Positions 53,216 to 62,532 of a DNA stretch of 63,815 bases are shown here, piece after piece. This stretch comes from Eubacteriales bacterium. Lineage in GTDB: Bacteria; Bacillota; Clostridia; Lachnospirales; Lachnospiraceae. Position 1 is the stretch's first letter. Every line of letters begins with the position of its first letter. The stretch covers positions 1 to 63,815 of the forward strand of contig JAUNSC010000018.1 in assembly GCA_030539395.1 (NCBI GenBank), given 5' to 3'. The notes beneath the pieces were generated by a model. That model was given only the letters and a program-made list of their open reading frames with translations. It was not told the origin of the DNA and did no database searches. A program made the translations under genes and the position numbers.

Positions 53216-56200
53216 ATGAGCAAAAGAACAGATATTCATAATGTACTGATTATCGGCTCCGGCCCGATTATCATTGGACAGGCCTGTGAATTTGACTATT
53301 CCGGTACGCAGGCATGTAAGGCATTGCGTCAGCTCGGCTATCGAATCGTTTTGGTAAATTCAAATCCGGCAACAATTATGACTGACCCGGGAATTGCGGA
53401 TGCGACTTATGTGGAACCACTGAATGTGGAGAGACTGGAATACATTATTGCAAAAGAAAGGCCGGATGCGATTCTGCCAAACCTTGGCGGACAGTCGGGT
53501 CTGAATCTGTGTTCTGAACTGGCGGCAGCAGGTATCCTGGATAAATATGGTGTGAAAGTAATCGGTGTGCAGGTGGATGCGATCGAACGCGGCGAGGACC
53601 GAATCGAGTTTAAGAAAACCATGAACCGTCTTGGCATTGAAATGGCCCGCAGTGAAGTGGCTTACAGTGTGGATGAAGCACTGAAAATTGCGGATGAACT
53701 GGGATATCCGGTGGTACTTCGTCCGGCATATACCATGGGCGGCGCCGGTGGCGGACTTGTTTATAATGTGGAAGAACTGAAAACAGTCTGCGCAAGAGGT
53801 CTGGCAGCCAGCCTGGTAGGACAGGTTCTTGTAGAAGAGTCAGTGCTTGGATGGGAAGAACTGGAGCTTGAGGTTGTCAGAGATGCGAAGAACAATCTGA
53901 TCACGGTTTGCTTTATTGAAAATATTGACCCGCTGGGGATCCATACGGGAGACTCTTTCTGTTCTGCTCCAATGCTTACGATTGATGAAGAGACACAGAA
54001 AGAACTTCAGCGTCAGGCATATAAAATCGTAGAAGAAGTGCAGGTTATCGGCGGTACAAACGTGCAGTTTGCACATGACCCGAAGACCGGAAGGATCATT
54101 GTAATCGAGATTAATCCGAGAACATCCAGATCATCTGCACTTGCGAGTAAGGCTACAGGATTCCCGATCGCTCTTGTTTCTGCAATGCTGGCATCAGGAC
54201 TTACGCTGGATGAAATCCCATGCGGAAAGTATGGTACGCTGGACAAATACGTACCGGATGGAGAATATGTGGTTCTGAAATTTGCCCGCTGGGCGTTCGA
54301 GAAATTCAAAGGTGTAGAAGATAAGCTTGGAACACAGATGCGTGCTGTGGGCGAAGTTATGAGTATCGGTAAGACTTATAAAGAAGCATTCCAGAAAGCG
54401 ATCCGTTCTCTGGAAATCGGACGTTATGGTCTTGGTTTTGCAAAGAATTTTAATGAAAAATCCAAAGAAGAGCTTCTGAAAATGCTGGTAACTCCCACCA
54501 GTGAGCGGCAGTTTATTATGTATGAAGCGCTGCGCAAAGGCGCCACAGTGGATGAACTGTTTGAGCTGACAAAGATCAAACATTACTTTATTAATCAGAT
54601 GAAAGAACTGGTTGAGGAAGAGGAAGAGCTTCTGAAGGGCAAAGGCCAGGTTCCGGCACCGGAAGCGCTGAAACGGGCAAAACTGGATGGATTTTCTGAT
54701 AAATATCTGAGTCAGCTGCTGGAGGTACCGGAGGAAGACATCCGCAGTGCAAGAATTGCACAGGGTGTTGAGGAAGCGTGGGAAGGTGTGCATGTAAGCG
54801 GAACAAAAGACAGCGCTTATTATTACTCAACCTACCATATCGAAGATAAGAGTCCGGTAAGTGATAATAAAAATAAGATCATGATCCTGGGCGGCGGTCC
54901 TAACCGTATCGGACAGGGGATTGAGTTCGACTATTGCTGTGTTCATGCAGCTATGGCGCTGAAAAAAGCAGGATTTGAGACGATTATTGTAAATTGTAAT
55001 CCGGAAACAGTATCTACTGATTATGATACTTCTGATAAACTGTATTTTGAGCCGCTGACACTGGAAGATGTGCTGAGCATTTACAAGAAAGAAAAACCGC
55101 TTGGCGTAATCGCGCAGTTTGGCGGACAGACCCCGCTGAATCTTGCGGCAGATCTGAAGAAATTTGGTGTGAAGATTCTTGGAACATCTCCGGAAGTGAT
55201 TGATATGGCAGAAGACAGAGATATCTTCCGTGCCATGATGGATAAACTGGGTATCCCGATGCCTGAAGCAGGAATGGCGGTTAATGTGGAAGAAGCCCTT
55301 GCCATCGCGGAAAAGATTGGTTATCCGGTAATGGTACGTCCGTCTTATGTATTGGGTGGTCGTGGTATGGAAGTTGTCTACGATCCGGAAAACCTGAAGA
55401 TATATATGGAAGCAGCAGAAGGAGTAACTCCGGACAGACCGATTCTGATCGACCGGTTCCTTCGTCATGCTATGGAATGCGAAGCAGATGCGATCAGTGA
55501 CGGGGAACATGCTTATGTGCCGGCTGTTATGGAACATATTGAGCTGGCAGGCGTGCACTCGGGAGATTCTGCGTGTATTATTCCTTCCAAAAATATCTCT
55601 GAGGATAATTTGAAAACAATCAAGGAATACACAAAGAAGATTGCGGAAGAAATGCATGTCCGCGGACTTATGAATATGCAGTATGCTATTGAAGACGGTA
55701 AAGTATATGTACTGGAAGCAAATCCGAGAGCATCCAGAACTGTGCCTCTGGTATCAAAAGTCTGCAATATCGCTATGGTGCCGCTGGCAACAGAAATTAT
55801 GACATCCGAGTTTACCGGAAAAGAATCTCCTCTGAAGGGATTAAAAGAACGCAGTATTCCGCATTATGGAGTGAAGGAAGCGGTATTCCCGTTCAACATG
55901 TTCCCGGAGGTGGATCCGCTGCTTGGACCGGAGATGCGTTCTACAGGTGAGGTGCTGGGACTTGCTGAAACTGTGGGAGAAGCATATTATAAGGCTCAGG
56001 AAGGAACAAAGAGCAAACTGCCGCTGGCTGGTACAGTATTGATCAGTGTAAGTAACCGCGATAAAGTAGACCTGGTAGATGTGGCAAAAGCTTTCCACAA
56101 AGCAGGATTTAAGATACTGGCTACCGGACATACCAAGCAGATGATAGAAGATGCGGGTATTCCGGCAGAGAGAGTATTTAAGATGTCAGAGGGACGTCCG

Positions 56201-56434
56201 GACATCTATGATATGATCACAAACGGAAAAGTGGATCTGGTGGTTAATACGCCGAAGGGTGATGAAGCCGGACCGGATGACAGTTATGTGAGAAAAGCGT
56301 GTATCAAGAGCCGTGTTCCATACATTACAACAATGGCGGCAGCTCTTGCGAGTGCGGAGGGAATTCTTACTGTTCAGCAGAAGGGCAGCAGTGCAGTGGT
56401 TTCTCTTCAGGAACTGCACAGCAGGATTTCATGA
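53216..56434 (+). CDS. carB: Carbamoyl-phosphate synthase large subunit
   Basis: The 1072-residue CarB makes carbamoyl phosphate from bicarbonate, ammonia and two ATP for arginine and pyrimidine synthesis. Both ATP-grasp halves are seen (LRPAYTMGGAGGGLVYN near residue 168 and VRPSYVLGGRGMEVVYD near 710), plus EINPRTSRSSALASKATG and EANPRASRTVPLVSKV. The C-terminal regulatory MGS-like domain covers about 940-1072 (GFKILATGHTKQMIEDAG). carA is not adjacent: upstream is a divergent SH3 gene and downstream an unrelated small protein. The glutaminase subunit must be encoded elsewhere. Confidence 0.97.
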   Translation: MSKRTDIHNVLIIGSGPIIIGQACEFDYSGTQACKALRQLGYRIVLVNSNPATIMTDPGIADATYVEPLNVERLEYIIAKERPDAILPNLGGQSGLNLCSELAAAGILDKYGVKVIGVQVDAIERGEDRIEFKKTMNRLGIEMARSEVAYSVDEALKIADELGYPVVLRPAYTMGGAGGGLVYNVEELKTVCARGLAASLVGQVLVEESVLGWEELELEVVRDAKNNLITVCFIENIDPLGIHTGDSFCSAPMLTIDEETQKELQRQAYKIVEEVQVIGGTNVQFAHDPKTGRIIVIEINPRTSRSSALASKATGFPIALVSAMLASGLTLDEIPCGKYGTLDKYVPDGEYVVLKFARWAFEKFKGVEDKLGTQMRAVGEVMSIGKTYKEAFQKAIRSLEIGRYGLGFAKNFNEKSKEELLKMLVTPTSERQFIMYEALRKGATVDELFELTKIKHYFINQMKELVEEEEELLKGKGQVPAPEALKRAKLDGFSDKYLSQLLEVPEEDIRSARIAQGVEEAWEGVHVSGTKDSAYYYSTYHIEDKSPVSDNKNKIMILGGGPNRIGQGIEFDYCCVHAAMALKKAGFETIIVNCNPETVSTDYDTSDKLYFEPLTLEDVLSIYKKEKPLGVIAQFGGQTPLNLAADLKKFGVKILGTSPEVIDMAEDRDIFRAMMDKLGIPMPEAGMAVNVEEALAIAEKIGYPVMVRPSYVLGGRGMEVVYDPENLKIYMEAAEGVTPDRPILIDRFLRHAMECEADAISDGEHAYVPAVMEHIELAGVHSGDSACIIPSKNISEDNLKTIKEYTKKIAEEMHVRGLMNMQYAIEDGKVYVLEANPRASRTVPLVSKVCNIAMVPLATEIMTSEFTGKESPLKGLKERSIPHYGVKEAVFPFNMFPEVDPLLGPEMRSTGEVLGLAETVGEAYYKAQEGTKSKLPLAGTVLISVSNRDKVDLVDVAKAFHKAGFKILATGHTKQMIEDAGIPAERVFKMSEGRPDIYDMITNGKVDLVVNTPKGDEAGPDDSYVRKACIKSRVPYITTMAAALASAEGILTVQQKGSSAVVSLQELHSRIS

Positions 56435-56518
56435 TTGCGGGAGCGCGAAGCACGGAATAATCCGTATGGCATCCTGACCCTGGGATCACTTTATAAAATT
56501 ACGTAAGTATACAAAACA

Positions 56519-56565
56519 GGCTTCTTTTGCATATGATATTACAAATGTGCAAAAGGAGCCTTTTT
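56519..56565 (+). terminator. Terminator-like hairpin that sequesters the next gene's RBS
   Basis: The arm at 56519-56534 pairs along 16 bp (two G-T wobbles) with 56545-56560, around a 10-base loop, and is followed by TTTTT at 56561-56565. The Shine-Dalgarno AGGAG (56554-56558) of the following gene lies inside the 3' arm, and its ATG begins at 56566. It can both end carB transcription and hide the RBS. Confidence 0.85.
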
Positions 56566-57036
56566 ATGAGGGATGAAGATAGAAAATGTAACTGTGTGAG
56601 GCAATGCCCATGCTATCCCAACTGCGACCAGATGATGGAAGGGCAGATGCCTCCCACATGGGCAAGACAGACACCTGAAAGGGAAGATGAGCAGGACTGG
56701 CAGCGGATGAAGGAAATGTTTCCGGATATGGCTAAGATCATACTTACAGAAGTGGAGAAAGTATGTGACAGTATGGAGTATGAGGGAAGTATGATGTTTG
56801 ATACCATACCGGACCGCAGTCGTGTGCTGAAAATGACAGAAGATATATATGATAAGGTGAAAGACCGCTATCCTGTGGAAGAAACGGCAGATCAGGATGA
56901 TATGTTTGTAATGAATCATGAGACAAGAAGACGCCGTCCGCCAAAGGATAATTGGCTGGGTGACTTTATCCAGGTATTGCTTTATCAGGAAATGTTCCAG
57001 AGGCGCTGCCGACATAGAAACTGCCGCCGGTGGTAA
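56566..57036 (+). CDS. Small acidic/Cys-containing protein of unknown function
   Basis: The protein has 156 residues from ATG 56566, chosen because AAAGGAGCC lies 6-8 bases upstream, within the hairpin. The N-terminus has CNCVRQCPCYPNC, a Cys cluster. The middle is charged and helical (DMAKIILTEVEKVCDSMEYEGSMMFD). The C-terminus is basic (RRCRHRNCRRW). There is no signal peptide. The 'yps-like' small proteins of Clostridia with similar ends are of unknown role, and a spore-related function is possible but unproven. Confidence 0.65.
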   Translation: MRDEDRKCNCVRQCPCYPNCDQMMEGQMPPTWARQTPEREDEQDWQRMKEMFPDMAKIILTEVEKVCDSMEYEGSMMFDTIPDRSRVLKMTEDIYDKVKDRYPVEETADQDDMFVMNHETRRRRPPKDNWLGDFIQVLLYQEMFQRRCRHRNCRRW

Positions 57037-57128
57037 AAGTTACGGATGCTGACAGCTGTAAAAATTTTAGTTGAGGTTTTGGCAGAAAAAGATTAATATA
57101 GACATACGGATATAATATGGAGGAAGAA

Positions 57129-58283
57129 ATGGAACAGCTTCAGAGAACCCTAGAAGAACAATTAGATGAAAATATGCTGCGTGCCACTGTCAGTGGCACG
57201 CGGCATGGTGATATTGCAGATAAAATAAAAATACATCCTGTCCGTCTGAAGGGGGAACTTTATTTCCAGACGGTAATTTCAGATGGCAAGAAGGAGTTCC
57301 ATAAAAACTATCTTCCTGAAAATATGAAAAAACAGATTGTGGACTGGCTATTGACGGACTACAAACAGATGCAGATGGATACAACTACAAGTTCCGTCAG
57401 TGTTCTGGTGAGCAAAAAGGGAAAGGCCACAGTGAAAATCAGAAAACTGATGAAGCAGCGTCAGGCGGCTGTCCTTACTCATAACCGGAAAAAACGTTAT
57501 ATTCTTGAGGAAGGAACAGCAGTTCCTTTTCTGGTGGATCTCGGGGTCATGACAAAAGAAGGAAAAATTATACAGGCCCGCTATGATAAATTCCGCCAGA
57601 TCAACCGGTTCCTGGAATTTGTGGAAGATATCCTGCCGCAGTTGGATACAGACAGAGAACTGACGATCATCGATTTTGGATGCGGGAAATCATATCTGAC
57701 ATTTGCCATGTATTATTATCTTCACGTCCTGAAGGGAAGGAATATCCGGATAACAGGTTTGGATCTGAAAGAGGATGTAATTGAAAACTGCAGCAATCTC
57801 GCTGAAAAATATGGTTATGAGAAACTGGAATTTTTGATGGGTGATATTGCATCTTATGATGGAGCAGAGCGGGTGGATATGGTGGTCACCTTGCATGCCT
57901 GTGATACTGCAACGGACTATGCCCTTCAAAAGGCTGTACAGTGGGGTGCAAAGGTTATTCTTTCTGTACCATGCTGCCAGCATGAATTGAACAGGCAGAT
58001 TAAAAGTGAATTGATGGAACCGGTTTTGAAATATGGCCTGATCAGAGAGCGTATGGCGTCGCTCCTTACAGATGCGTTCCGGGCAAATCTGCTGGAGGAA
58101 CAGGGATATCAGGTACAGGTTCTGGAGTTTATTGATATGGAACACACGCCGAAAAATATTTTGATACGGGGAGTACGAAAAGAAGGGGCTTCTGTGTGTG
58201 AAAATGAGAAACTGAGGGAGTGCATGAATGCATGGAATGCCCGGCCGATTTTGGATGAATTGTTTAAGGGGAGGACAAGATGA
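57129..58283 (+). CDS. SAM-dependent methyltransferase (Methyltransf_32-like)
   Basis: The product has 384 residues from ATG 57129 (MEQLQRT), with GGAGGAAGAA directly upstream; ATG 57117 overlaps that site. The C-terminal half is a class I methyltransferase: motif I LTIIDFGCGKSYLTFAMYYYL at about residue 178, GLDLKED for the ribose-binding acid, then VVTLHACDTATDYAL and SVPCCQHEL. The HACDTATD/CCQH pair resembles the group that includes GSTCD and TRM13-like RNA methyltransferases. The N-terminal half is lineage-specific. The stop overlaps the next start by 4 bases. Confidence 0.8.
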   Translation: MEQLQRTLEEQLDENMLRATVSGTRHGDIADKIKIHPVRLKGELYFQTVISDGKKEFHKNYLPENMKKQIVDWLLTDYKQMQMDTTTSSVSVLVSKKGKATVKIRKLMKQRQAAVLTHNRKKRYILEEGTAVPFLVDLGVMTKEGKIIQARYDKFRQINRFLEFVEDILPQLDTDRELTIIDFGCGKSYLTFAMYYYLHVLKGRNIRITGLDLKEDVIENCSNLAEKYGYEKLEFLMGDIASYDGAERVDMVVTLHACDTATDYALQKAVQWGAKVILSVPCCQHELNRQIKSELMEPVLKYGLIRERMASLLTDAFRANLLEEQGYQVQVLEFIDMEHTPKNILIRGVRKEGASVCENEKLRECMNAWNARPILDELFKGRTR

Positions 58284-60736
58284 AGAAGATTCTGATTAGA
58301 ACAGGGATACTGCTGCTCATATTTATCAGTTCAGTTACCATATTTGCAGTACTGATAAATAATGAGTCAAGAATGCGGACAGAAGATATGTCTCCGGCCA
58401 CGCTGCCTCTTGTGTATATGGTTTATAAGGATGTGGAAATGAATCCGCTGCACGGATATACACAGCCCATGCAGGTGACTGCAGTGAGGGACACGCTGAC
58501 TCCCATATCTACAGAAAGGAATATGAGTATCAAAGTGCAGACCTTCGGCCAGGATGTGAGCGATATTTACTTTGAGGTGGTCACTGCCGATGGTAAAACA
58601 TCTCTTGAAAATACAAAGGTCACGAATATTAAAACGGATGAGGAATATGTCACGGCATCCTTCACATTGCAGAATCTGATGCGCATGAAACAGGAATATG
58701 TTCTGAAGCTTCAGCTAAAAACAGGAGGACGCGATGTCTATTATTACACAAGAGTTGTACAGCAGGACAGTCTCCATACAAAGGAGTATCTGGATTTTGT
58801 GATTTCTTTTTCGGAAAAATGTCTGAATAAGAGTGATGAGGAAAGACTGGCATTATACATCGAGCCGGAAAATACCAATGCGGAAAACGATAACTTTTCT
58901 TTCATGGATATCCATTGTACAACGGATCAGCTGATGTGGGGGAATTTGAATCCGCAGATATATTACAAATCTATTCCTATGATCAAAGAGCTGAATGAGA
59001 CAACAGCTACAATTGTGCAGGAATACCTGATCAGTGCCTCTGATGAGGATGGGAATGTGGAACTGTATACGGTAAATGAATATTACCGTCTCCGCTATGC
59101 GGATGAAACGGTTATGCTGTTGGACTTTGAGCGTTCCACAAATGAGATATTTAATCCTGATAACGGAGTGCTTACTGATAAAGGAATTAATTTTGGAATC
59201 TGCAGCAGTGATGTAACCTATACTACAGATGATAAGAAACAGTTTTTTGCGTTTGTTTTGGGGGGAGAACTGTGGAGTTATGATTCTTCCAGCGGGAAAA
59301 TGGCGCAGATTTTTACCTTCCGGCAGAAAAATAACAGTGATTACAGGGATATTTACGGTCAGCATGAAATAAAAGTGCTGAGTGTAAGTACCGGAGGAAA
59401 TATACATTTTGTTGTAGCCGGTTATATGAACAGAGGAAGACATGAGGGAGAATCCGGTGTTGCGGTATACTATTATGATGCGGCTTCCGGCGGAATAGAG
59501 GAGGAATTGTTTGTAGATACCGTCCGCTCTTATGATTCGCTGAAAGCGGATGTGAAAGAAATTTCTTATGTGACGGATGACAGGGAAGAATTTTATCTGC
59601 TTGTTGATGGGGATGTATACGAGATCAATATGCTTACTCTTGAGATGAACAAGCTGGTGGAAAATATGAAACCCCATTGTTATGCGGGATCCAAATCAGG
59701 AAAGCATTTTTGCTATCTTGAGGAAAACAAGGCGTACGACTCAAGAACAATCAATGTGTATGATCTGGATACGAAACAGGTTCAGAAAATAACCTGTGGA
59801 GAAAATGAGCGTATCCGTATGCTGGGATATATGGGAGAATCTCTTGTTTACGGTATAGCGGATGCAGCGGATATTGATGATGCCCATGAAGGGGATGAGA
59901 TCTTCCCCATGAAGACCATTTATATCCTTAATGAGGAGGGTGAATGTGTAAAAGAATACGGTGAAACAGGCGTTTATGTGACGGATGCGGAGATGACAGA
60001 CCGTCTTCTCACCATGAACCGTGTTCGCAAAAATGGAAACGGCTGGGAGGAGATTGCACAGGATCATATCATAGATAATTCAGGAGAAGACATTTCGGTG
60101 GGTATTACTACACAGGTAACTGACCGCAAACAGACAGAAATGGTACTTCTTGTGGGAAATAATTTTGAGAAAAAAACACCGCAGGTAGTGCGAAGCAGAA
60201 TGATAGTTCCTACCGATGAGAAATATGTGGCGATTCCCGAGAAAGAGCATAATGAAGAGCTGTTCTATGTGTATGGGAAAGGCAAACTGGATAATATTTA
60301 TGAAAATGCCAATACAGCGATTGTACGTGCGGATGAAGTGTTTGGTGTAGTTGTCGACCAGAATCAGCAGTATATCTGGGAGCGCGGAAATAAACAGACG
60401 ATCGCAGAGGTCAGTATGGAACAGATACCGCAGTGTGTTCTGAGCGGAAATATGGACGTTGATTATCTCCAGGAGCAGCTGCCGGATAAATGGGTGCTGG
60501 ATCTGACAGGATGCAGCATTGATTCGATCCTTTACTTCATCAGCGCCGGAAATGCGGTCATGGCTGAAACGCCGGATGGTGTGCGGATTCTTATGGGCTA
60601 CGACCAGTGGAATAATATTCGTTTCTACGAACCGGGAGCGGAAGAATCGTATCTGGTCAGTGATGAAGATTATCCGGAAATGTTTGAGGGCGCCGGAAAT
60701 GTATTTATAGGATTCATTGATAAACCAAAGCAGTAA
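58280..60736 (+). CDS. Large membrane-anchored extracellular protein, probable beta-propeller
   Basis: An 818-residue protein with one N-terminal membrane helix (KKILIRTGILLLIFISSVTIFAVLI), the rest outside. The middle and C-terminal parts are beta-rich with repeated 'YxLxxGELWSYDSSSGKMAQIF', 'VYDLDTKQVQKITCGENERIRMLGYMGESLVYG' units, like a six- or seven-bladed propeller. No enzyme motif or named family is recognised. Its ATG overlaps the methyltransferase stop, so both are made from one mRNA, though a shared role is not evident. Confidence 0.7.
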   Translation: MKKILIRTGILLLIFISSVTIFAVLINNESRMRTEDMSPATLPLVYMVYKDVEMNPLHGYTQPMQVTAVRDTLTPISTERNMSIKVQTFGQDVSDIYFEVVTADGKTSLENTKVTNIKTDEEYVTASFTLQNLMRMKQEYVLKLQLKTGGRDVYYYTRVVQQDSLHTKEYLDFVISFSEKCLNKSDEERLALYIEPENTNAENDNFSFMDIHCTTDQLMWGNLNPQIYYKSIPMIKELNETTATIVQEYLISASDEDGNVELYTVNEYYRLRYADETVMLLDFERSTNEIFNPDNGVLTDKGINFGICSSDVTYTTDDKKQFFAFVLGGELWSYDSSSGKMAQIFTFRQKNNSDYRDIYGQHEIKVLSVSTGGNIHFVVAGYMNRGRHEGESGVAVYYYDAASGGIEEELFVDTVRSYDSLKADVKEISYVTDDREEFYLLVDGDVYEINMLTLEMNKLVENMKPHCYAGSKSGKHFCYLEENKAYDSRTINVYDLDTKQVQKITCGENERIRMLGYMGESLVYGIADAADIDDAHEGDEIFPMKTIYILNEEGECVKEYGETGVYVTDAEMTDRLLTMNRVRKNGNGWEEIAQDHIIDNSGEDISVGITTQVTDRKQTEMVLLVGNNFEKKTPQVVRSRMIVPTDEKYVAIPEKEHNEELFYVYGKGKLDNIYENANTAIVRADEVFGVVVDQNQQYIWERGNKQTIAEVSMEQIPQCVLSGNMDVDYLQEQLPDKWVLDLTGCSIDSILYFISAGNAVMAETPDGVRILMGYDQWNNIRFYEPGAEESYLVSDEDYPEMFEGAGNVFIGFIDKPKQ

Positions 60737-60750
60737 ATATGAATTGATAA

Positions 60751-60820
60751 AAAAACATCCCTGTTCCGTTATATTTTCTTTTGAAAGTCTGGAAAATATG
60801 ACGGTACAGGGATATTTTAC
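60751..60820. terminator. Bidirectional terminator between the propeller gene and queT
   Basis: The arms 60757-60778 and 60792-60813 pair over about 20 bp (with a small bulge) and are flanked by A and T runs on the two sides. It can end both converging transcripts. Confidence 0.8.
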
Positions 60821-60838
60821 GTTAGTTGCATTATCTCA

Positions 60839-61357
60839 TCAGCTGTTTTGCGGTGTAAAAATAACATTTCTATATTTTTCCAATACGGCGATGAGCAGAA
60901 GACCAAGTACGCCGCAGGAAAGAACCTCACCGATACATACCGTGAACGCATTGAAGAGCATGGATGTCGGTATGCCGTAACCGTATTTCAGTACGAAGGG
61001 AACAATAATAGTATTTGCCGCAACAGGCGGGATGGCCAGCAATGTCCGGCGGACAAATTTGCCCTGTGCCGCCTGACGAAGCGCGTATGTTCCAAATGCT
61101 CCGATCAGAGTAGCAATACTGCCGAATATTACGTCAAGCATAATTCCTCCGGCCATCAGGTTACTGATGATACAGCCGATAAACAGACCGGGAATGGCGG
61201 CAGGTGTAAAAAATGGTAAGATGGTGAGTGCTTCAGAAAAGCGAAGCTGGATGGCCTGATTTGCAAGGCCGAGGGCGTTGGCGATCAACGTCAGCACCAC
61301 GTAGAGAGCAGCAATCATAGCTGCCTGTGTGAGATACAGCACTTTTTTGTTTTGCAT
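60839..61357 (-). CDS. queT: QueT, ECF-type queuosine precursor transporter
   Basis: A 172-residue S component with five to six helices: VLYLTQAAMIAALYVVLTLIANALG, QLRFSEALTILPFFTPAAIPGLFIGCIISN and LDVIFGSIATLIGAF. QueT works with the shared ECF ATPase/T module to import preQ1/queuine-type precursors. ATG 61357 is chosen because AGGAG (61366-61370) is upstream; the frame is open further but that region is the preQ1 riboswitch. Regulation is therefore by preQ1 at the RBS. Confidence 0.93.
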   Translation of the reverse strand: MQNKKVLYLTQAAMIAALYVVLTLIANALGLANQAIQLRFSEALTILPFFTPAAIPGLFIGCIISNLMAGGIMLDVIFGSIATLIGAFGTYALRQAAQGKFVRRTLLAIPPVAANTIIVPFVLKYGYGIPTSMLFNAFTVCIGEVLSCGVLGLLLIAVLEKYRNVIFTPQNS

Positions 61358-61365
61358 ATTCAATT

Positions 61366-61408
61366 CTCCTTTAGTTTTGTTTTGCGTGAGGAAGGTCTCG
61401 AACTCACG
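61366..61408 (-). ncRNA. PreQ1-I riboswitch upstream of queT
   Basis: Read on the minus strand, CGTGAG (61408-61403) and CTCACG (61390-61385) form P1 around a pyrimidine-containing loop TTCGAGACCTTC. An A-rich tail CAAAACAAAACTAAAGGAG follows. The ACTAAAGGAG tail forms the H-type pseudoknot with the loop and contains the RBS, so ligand binding should block translation. A second upstream hairpin (CCCGT...ACGGG, 61427-61440) belongs to the leader. Confidence 0.85.
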
Positions 61409-61548
61409 TTGGATTTGTCGGGAAATCCCGTGTTTACGGGAAAAATCGACCTTGTAAGTATAGCACAGGATTTTTGAAAAATCAAGCTTGTGACAGATGG
61501 GATTCCCGATCTGGCTTGCGTACCACAAATTGATACAATGCACCCAAA

Positions 61549-61767
61549 TTGCGTGAACGGAATATTACAGTAGAGGAAATGCGGGCAATTATATCTGCTC
61601 GCATTGAAAAAGGATGGAATGATCCTAACCCGAAGAAACGGGTGCAGTGGAGGAAGATACCTTGTGAGGGCGAAATTCCTACGCCAGATGAATGGCTACG
61701 GTATGCGGTTGAGAAACTGCAGAAAGAAGGACGAGAGGATTTGTTGCAACATTATCCAAACCTTTAG
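61549..61767 (+). CDS. Short ORF, unknown, possible gene fragment
   Basis: A 72-residue hydrophilic frame (VEEMRAIISARIEKGWNDPNPKKR, IPTPDEWLRYAVEKLQKEGREDLLQHYPNL) with a TTG start and no convincing RBS. A shorter start at ATG 61579 has GAGGAA nearby. The sequence has protein-like composition and a natural end, which suggests the 3' portion of a decayed gene. No family recognised. Confidence 0.35.
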   Translation: MRERNITVEEMRAIISARIEKGWNDPNPKKRVQWRKIPCEGEIPTPDEWLRYAVEKLQKEGREDLLQHYPNL

Positions 61768-61807
61768 AGAATGTCTGTTGAAGTACAAAGATGTAACATA
61801 CCAATAA

Positions 61808-61856
61808 AAAAGCCACGAATTTGCACATTTTGTTATGTGCATTCGTGGCTTTATAT
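61808..61856. terminator. Terminator between the short ORF and merR
   Basis: AAAGCCACGAAT...GCACAT and ATGTGC...ATTCGTGGCTTT form a long stem across 61809-61852 with A and T runs on both sides. It can end the plus-strand ORF and the minus-strand merR. Confidence 0.75.
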
Positions 61857-61922
61857 ATGCTGTCATTGTGCCAAAGTTTGTCTTTGACTATGAGAAAAAT
61901 TAGTAAAATCTGTGCTGCGTTA

Positions 61923-62420
61923 CTAAATATTTTGAGATTTAGAGGCGTCTTTATAGAACTGTTCCATATCATCGGTAAGCTTTCGAATGCGCTCTTTAAT
62001 TCTTTGAATATTAGGTGGCATATCTTCCAGTGGCATGTTGTCATGTACGGCGGTAGTTCCTGCTTCCAAAGCTACTTCATAAAGCCAGGTCTTATATTTC
62101 AATACATCTAAAGCATCCTGCAATTCAGTGATTTGTTCCTCTACTGCTTCCCTCTGATTCATGATAATTTTTAGGCGCTGTGCAATGGTAGAATCACCTT
62201 TATCACAAAGAACTGTAAATTCCCGAATTTGTTTGATTGACATTCCCGCCCGTTTTAGAGAGGCAATAATAAATAGTCGTTCAAAATCAGATTCCTTAAA
62301 AATCCGATTGCCATTCTGATCGCGGTCAACAAAATCCAGCAAACCTTCTTTGCTGTAAAAACGAATGGTATGTGGTGATAGATTTAGCCGCTTAGCAACT
62401 TCGCAGACAGTATAGTACAT
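61923..62420 (-). CDS. MerR-family transcriptional regulator
   Basis: The 165-residue protein has a winged helix-turn-helix N-terminus (YTVCEVAKRLNLSPHTIRFYSKEGLLDFVDRDQNGNRIF), a helical linker and a coiled coil (DSTIAQRLKIIMNQREAVEEQITELQDALDVLKYKTWLYE). The family twists promoters with a 19-bp spacer. There is no Cys pair of the metal-sensing type at the end of the coil, so an organic signal or stress is more likely. It is divergent from a lipoprotein gene whose promoter has exactly the MerR geometry. Confidence 0.9.
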   Translation of the reverse strand: MYYTVCEVAKRLNLSPHTIRFYSKEGLLDFVDRDQNGNRIFKESDFERLFIIASLKRAGMSIKQIREFTVLCDKGDSTIAQRLKIIMNQREAVEEQITELQDALDVLKYKTWLYEVALEAGTTAVHDNMPLEDMPPNIQRIKERIRKLTDDMEQFYKDASKSQNI

Positions 62421-62472
62421 AGGTGTTTGCTCCTGTTCATATAGAATTCACAAAAAACTGGGAGACACTCTC

Positions 62473-62503
62473 TTGACTGAGAGTATACTCTAAGGTCTAT
62501 GAT
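62473..62503 (+). promoter_or_regulatory. MerR-type promoter of the lipoprotein gene
   Basis: TTGACT (62473-62478) and TATGAT (62498-62503) are separated by 19 bp. The spacer holds the perfect 12-bp palindrome AGAGTATACTCT (62480-62491). A long spacer with a dyad between the boxes is the hallmark of MerR-activated promoters. Confidence 0.85.
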
Positions 62504-62532
62504 AATGTCAATATATGAGGAGGAGAAAAAAG

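Noticed and set aside
54827-55657. A 276-codon minus-strand frame within carB
   Set aside because: It is antisense to conserved CarB sequence, and its His/Phe/Ile-rich composition is typical of shadow frames.
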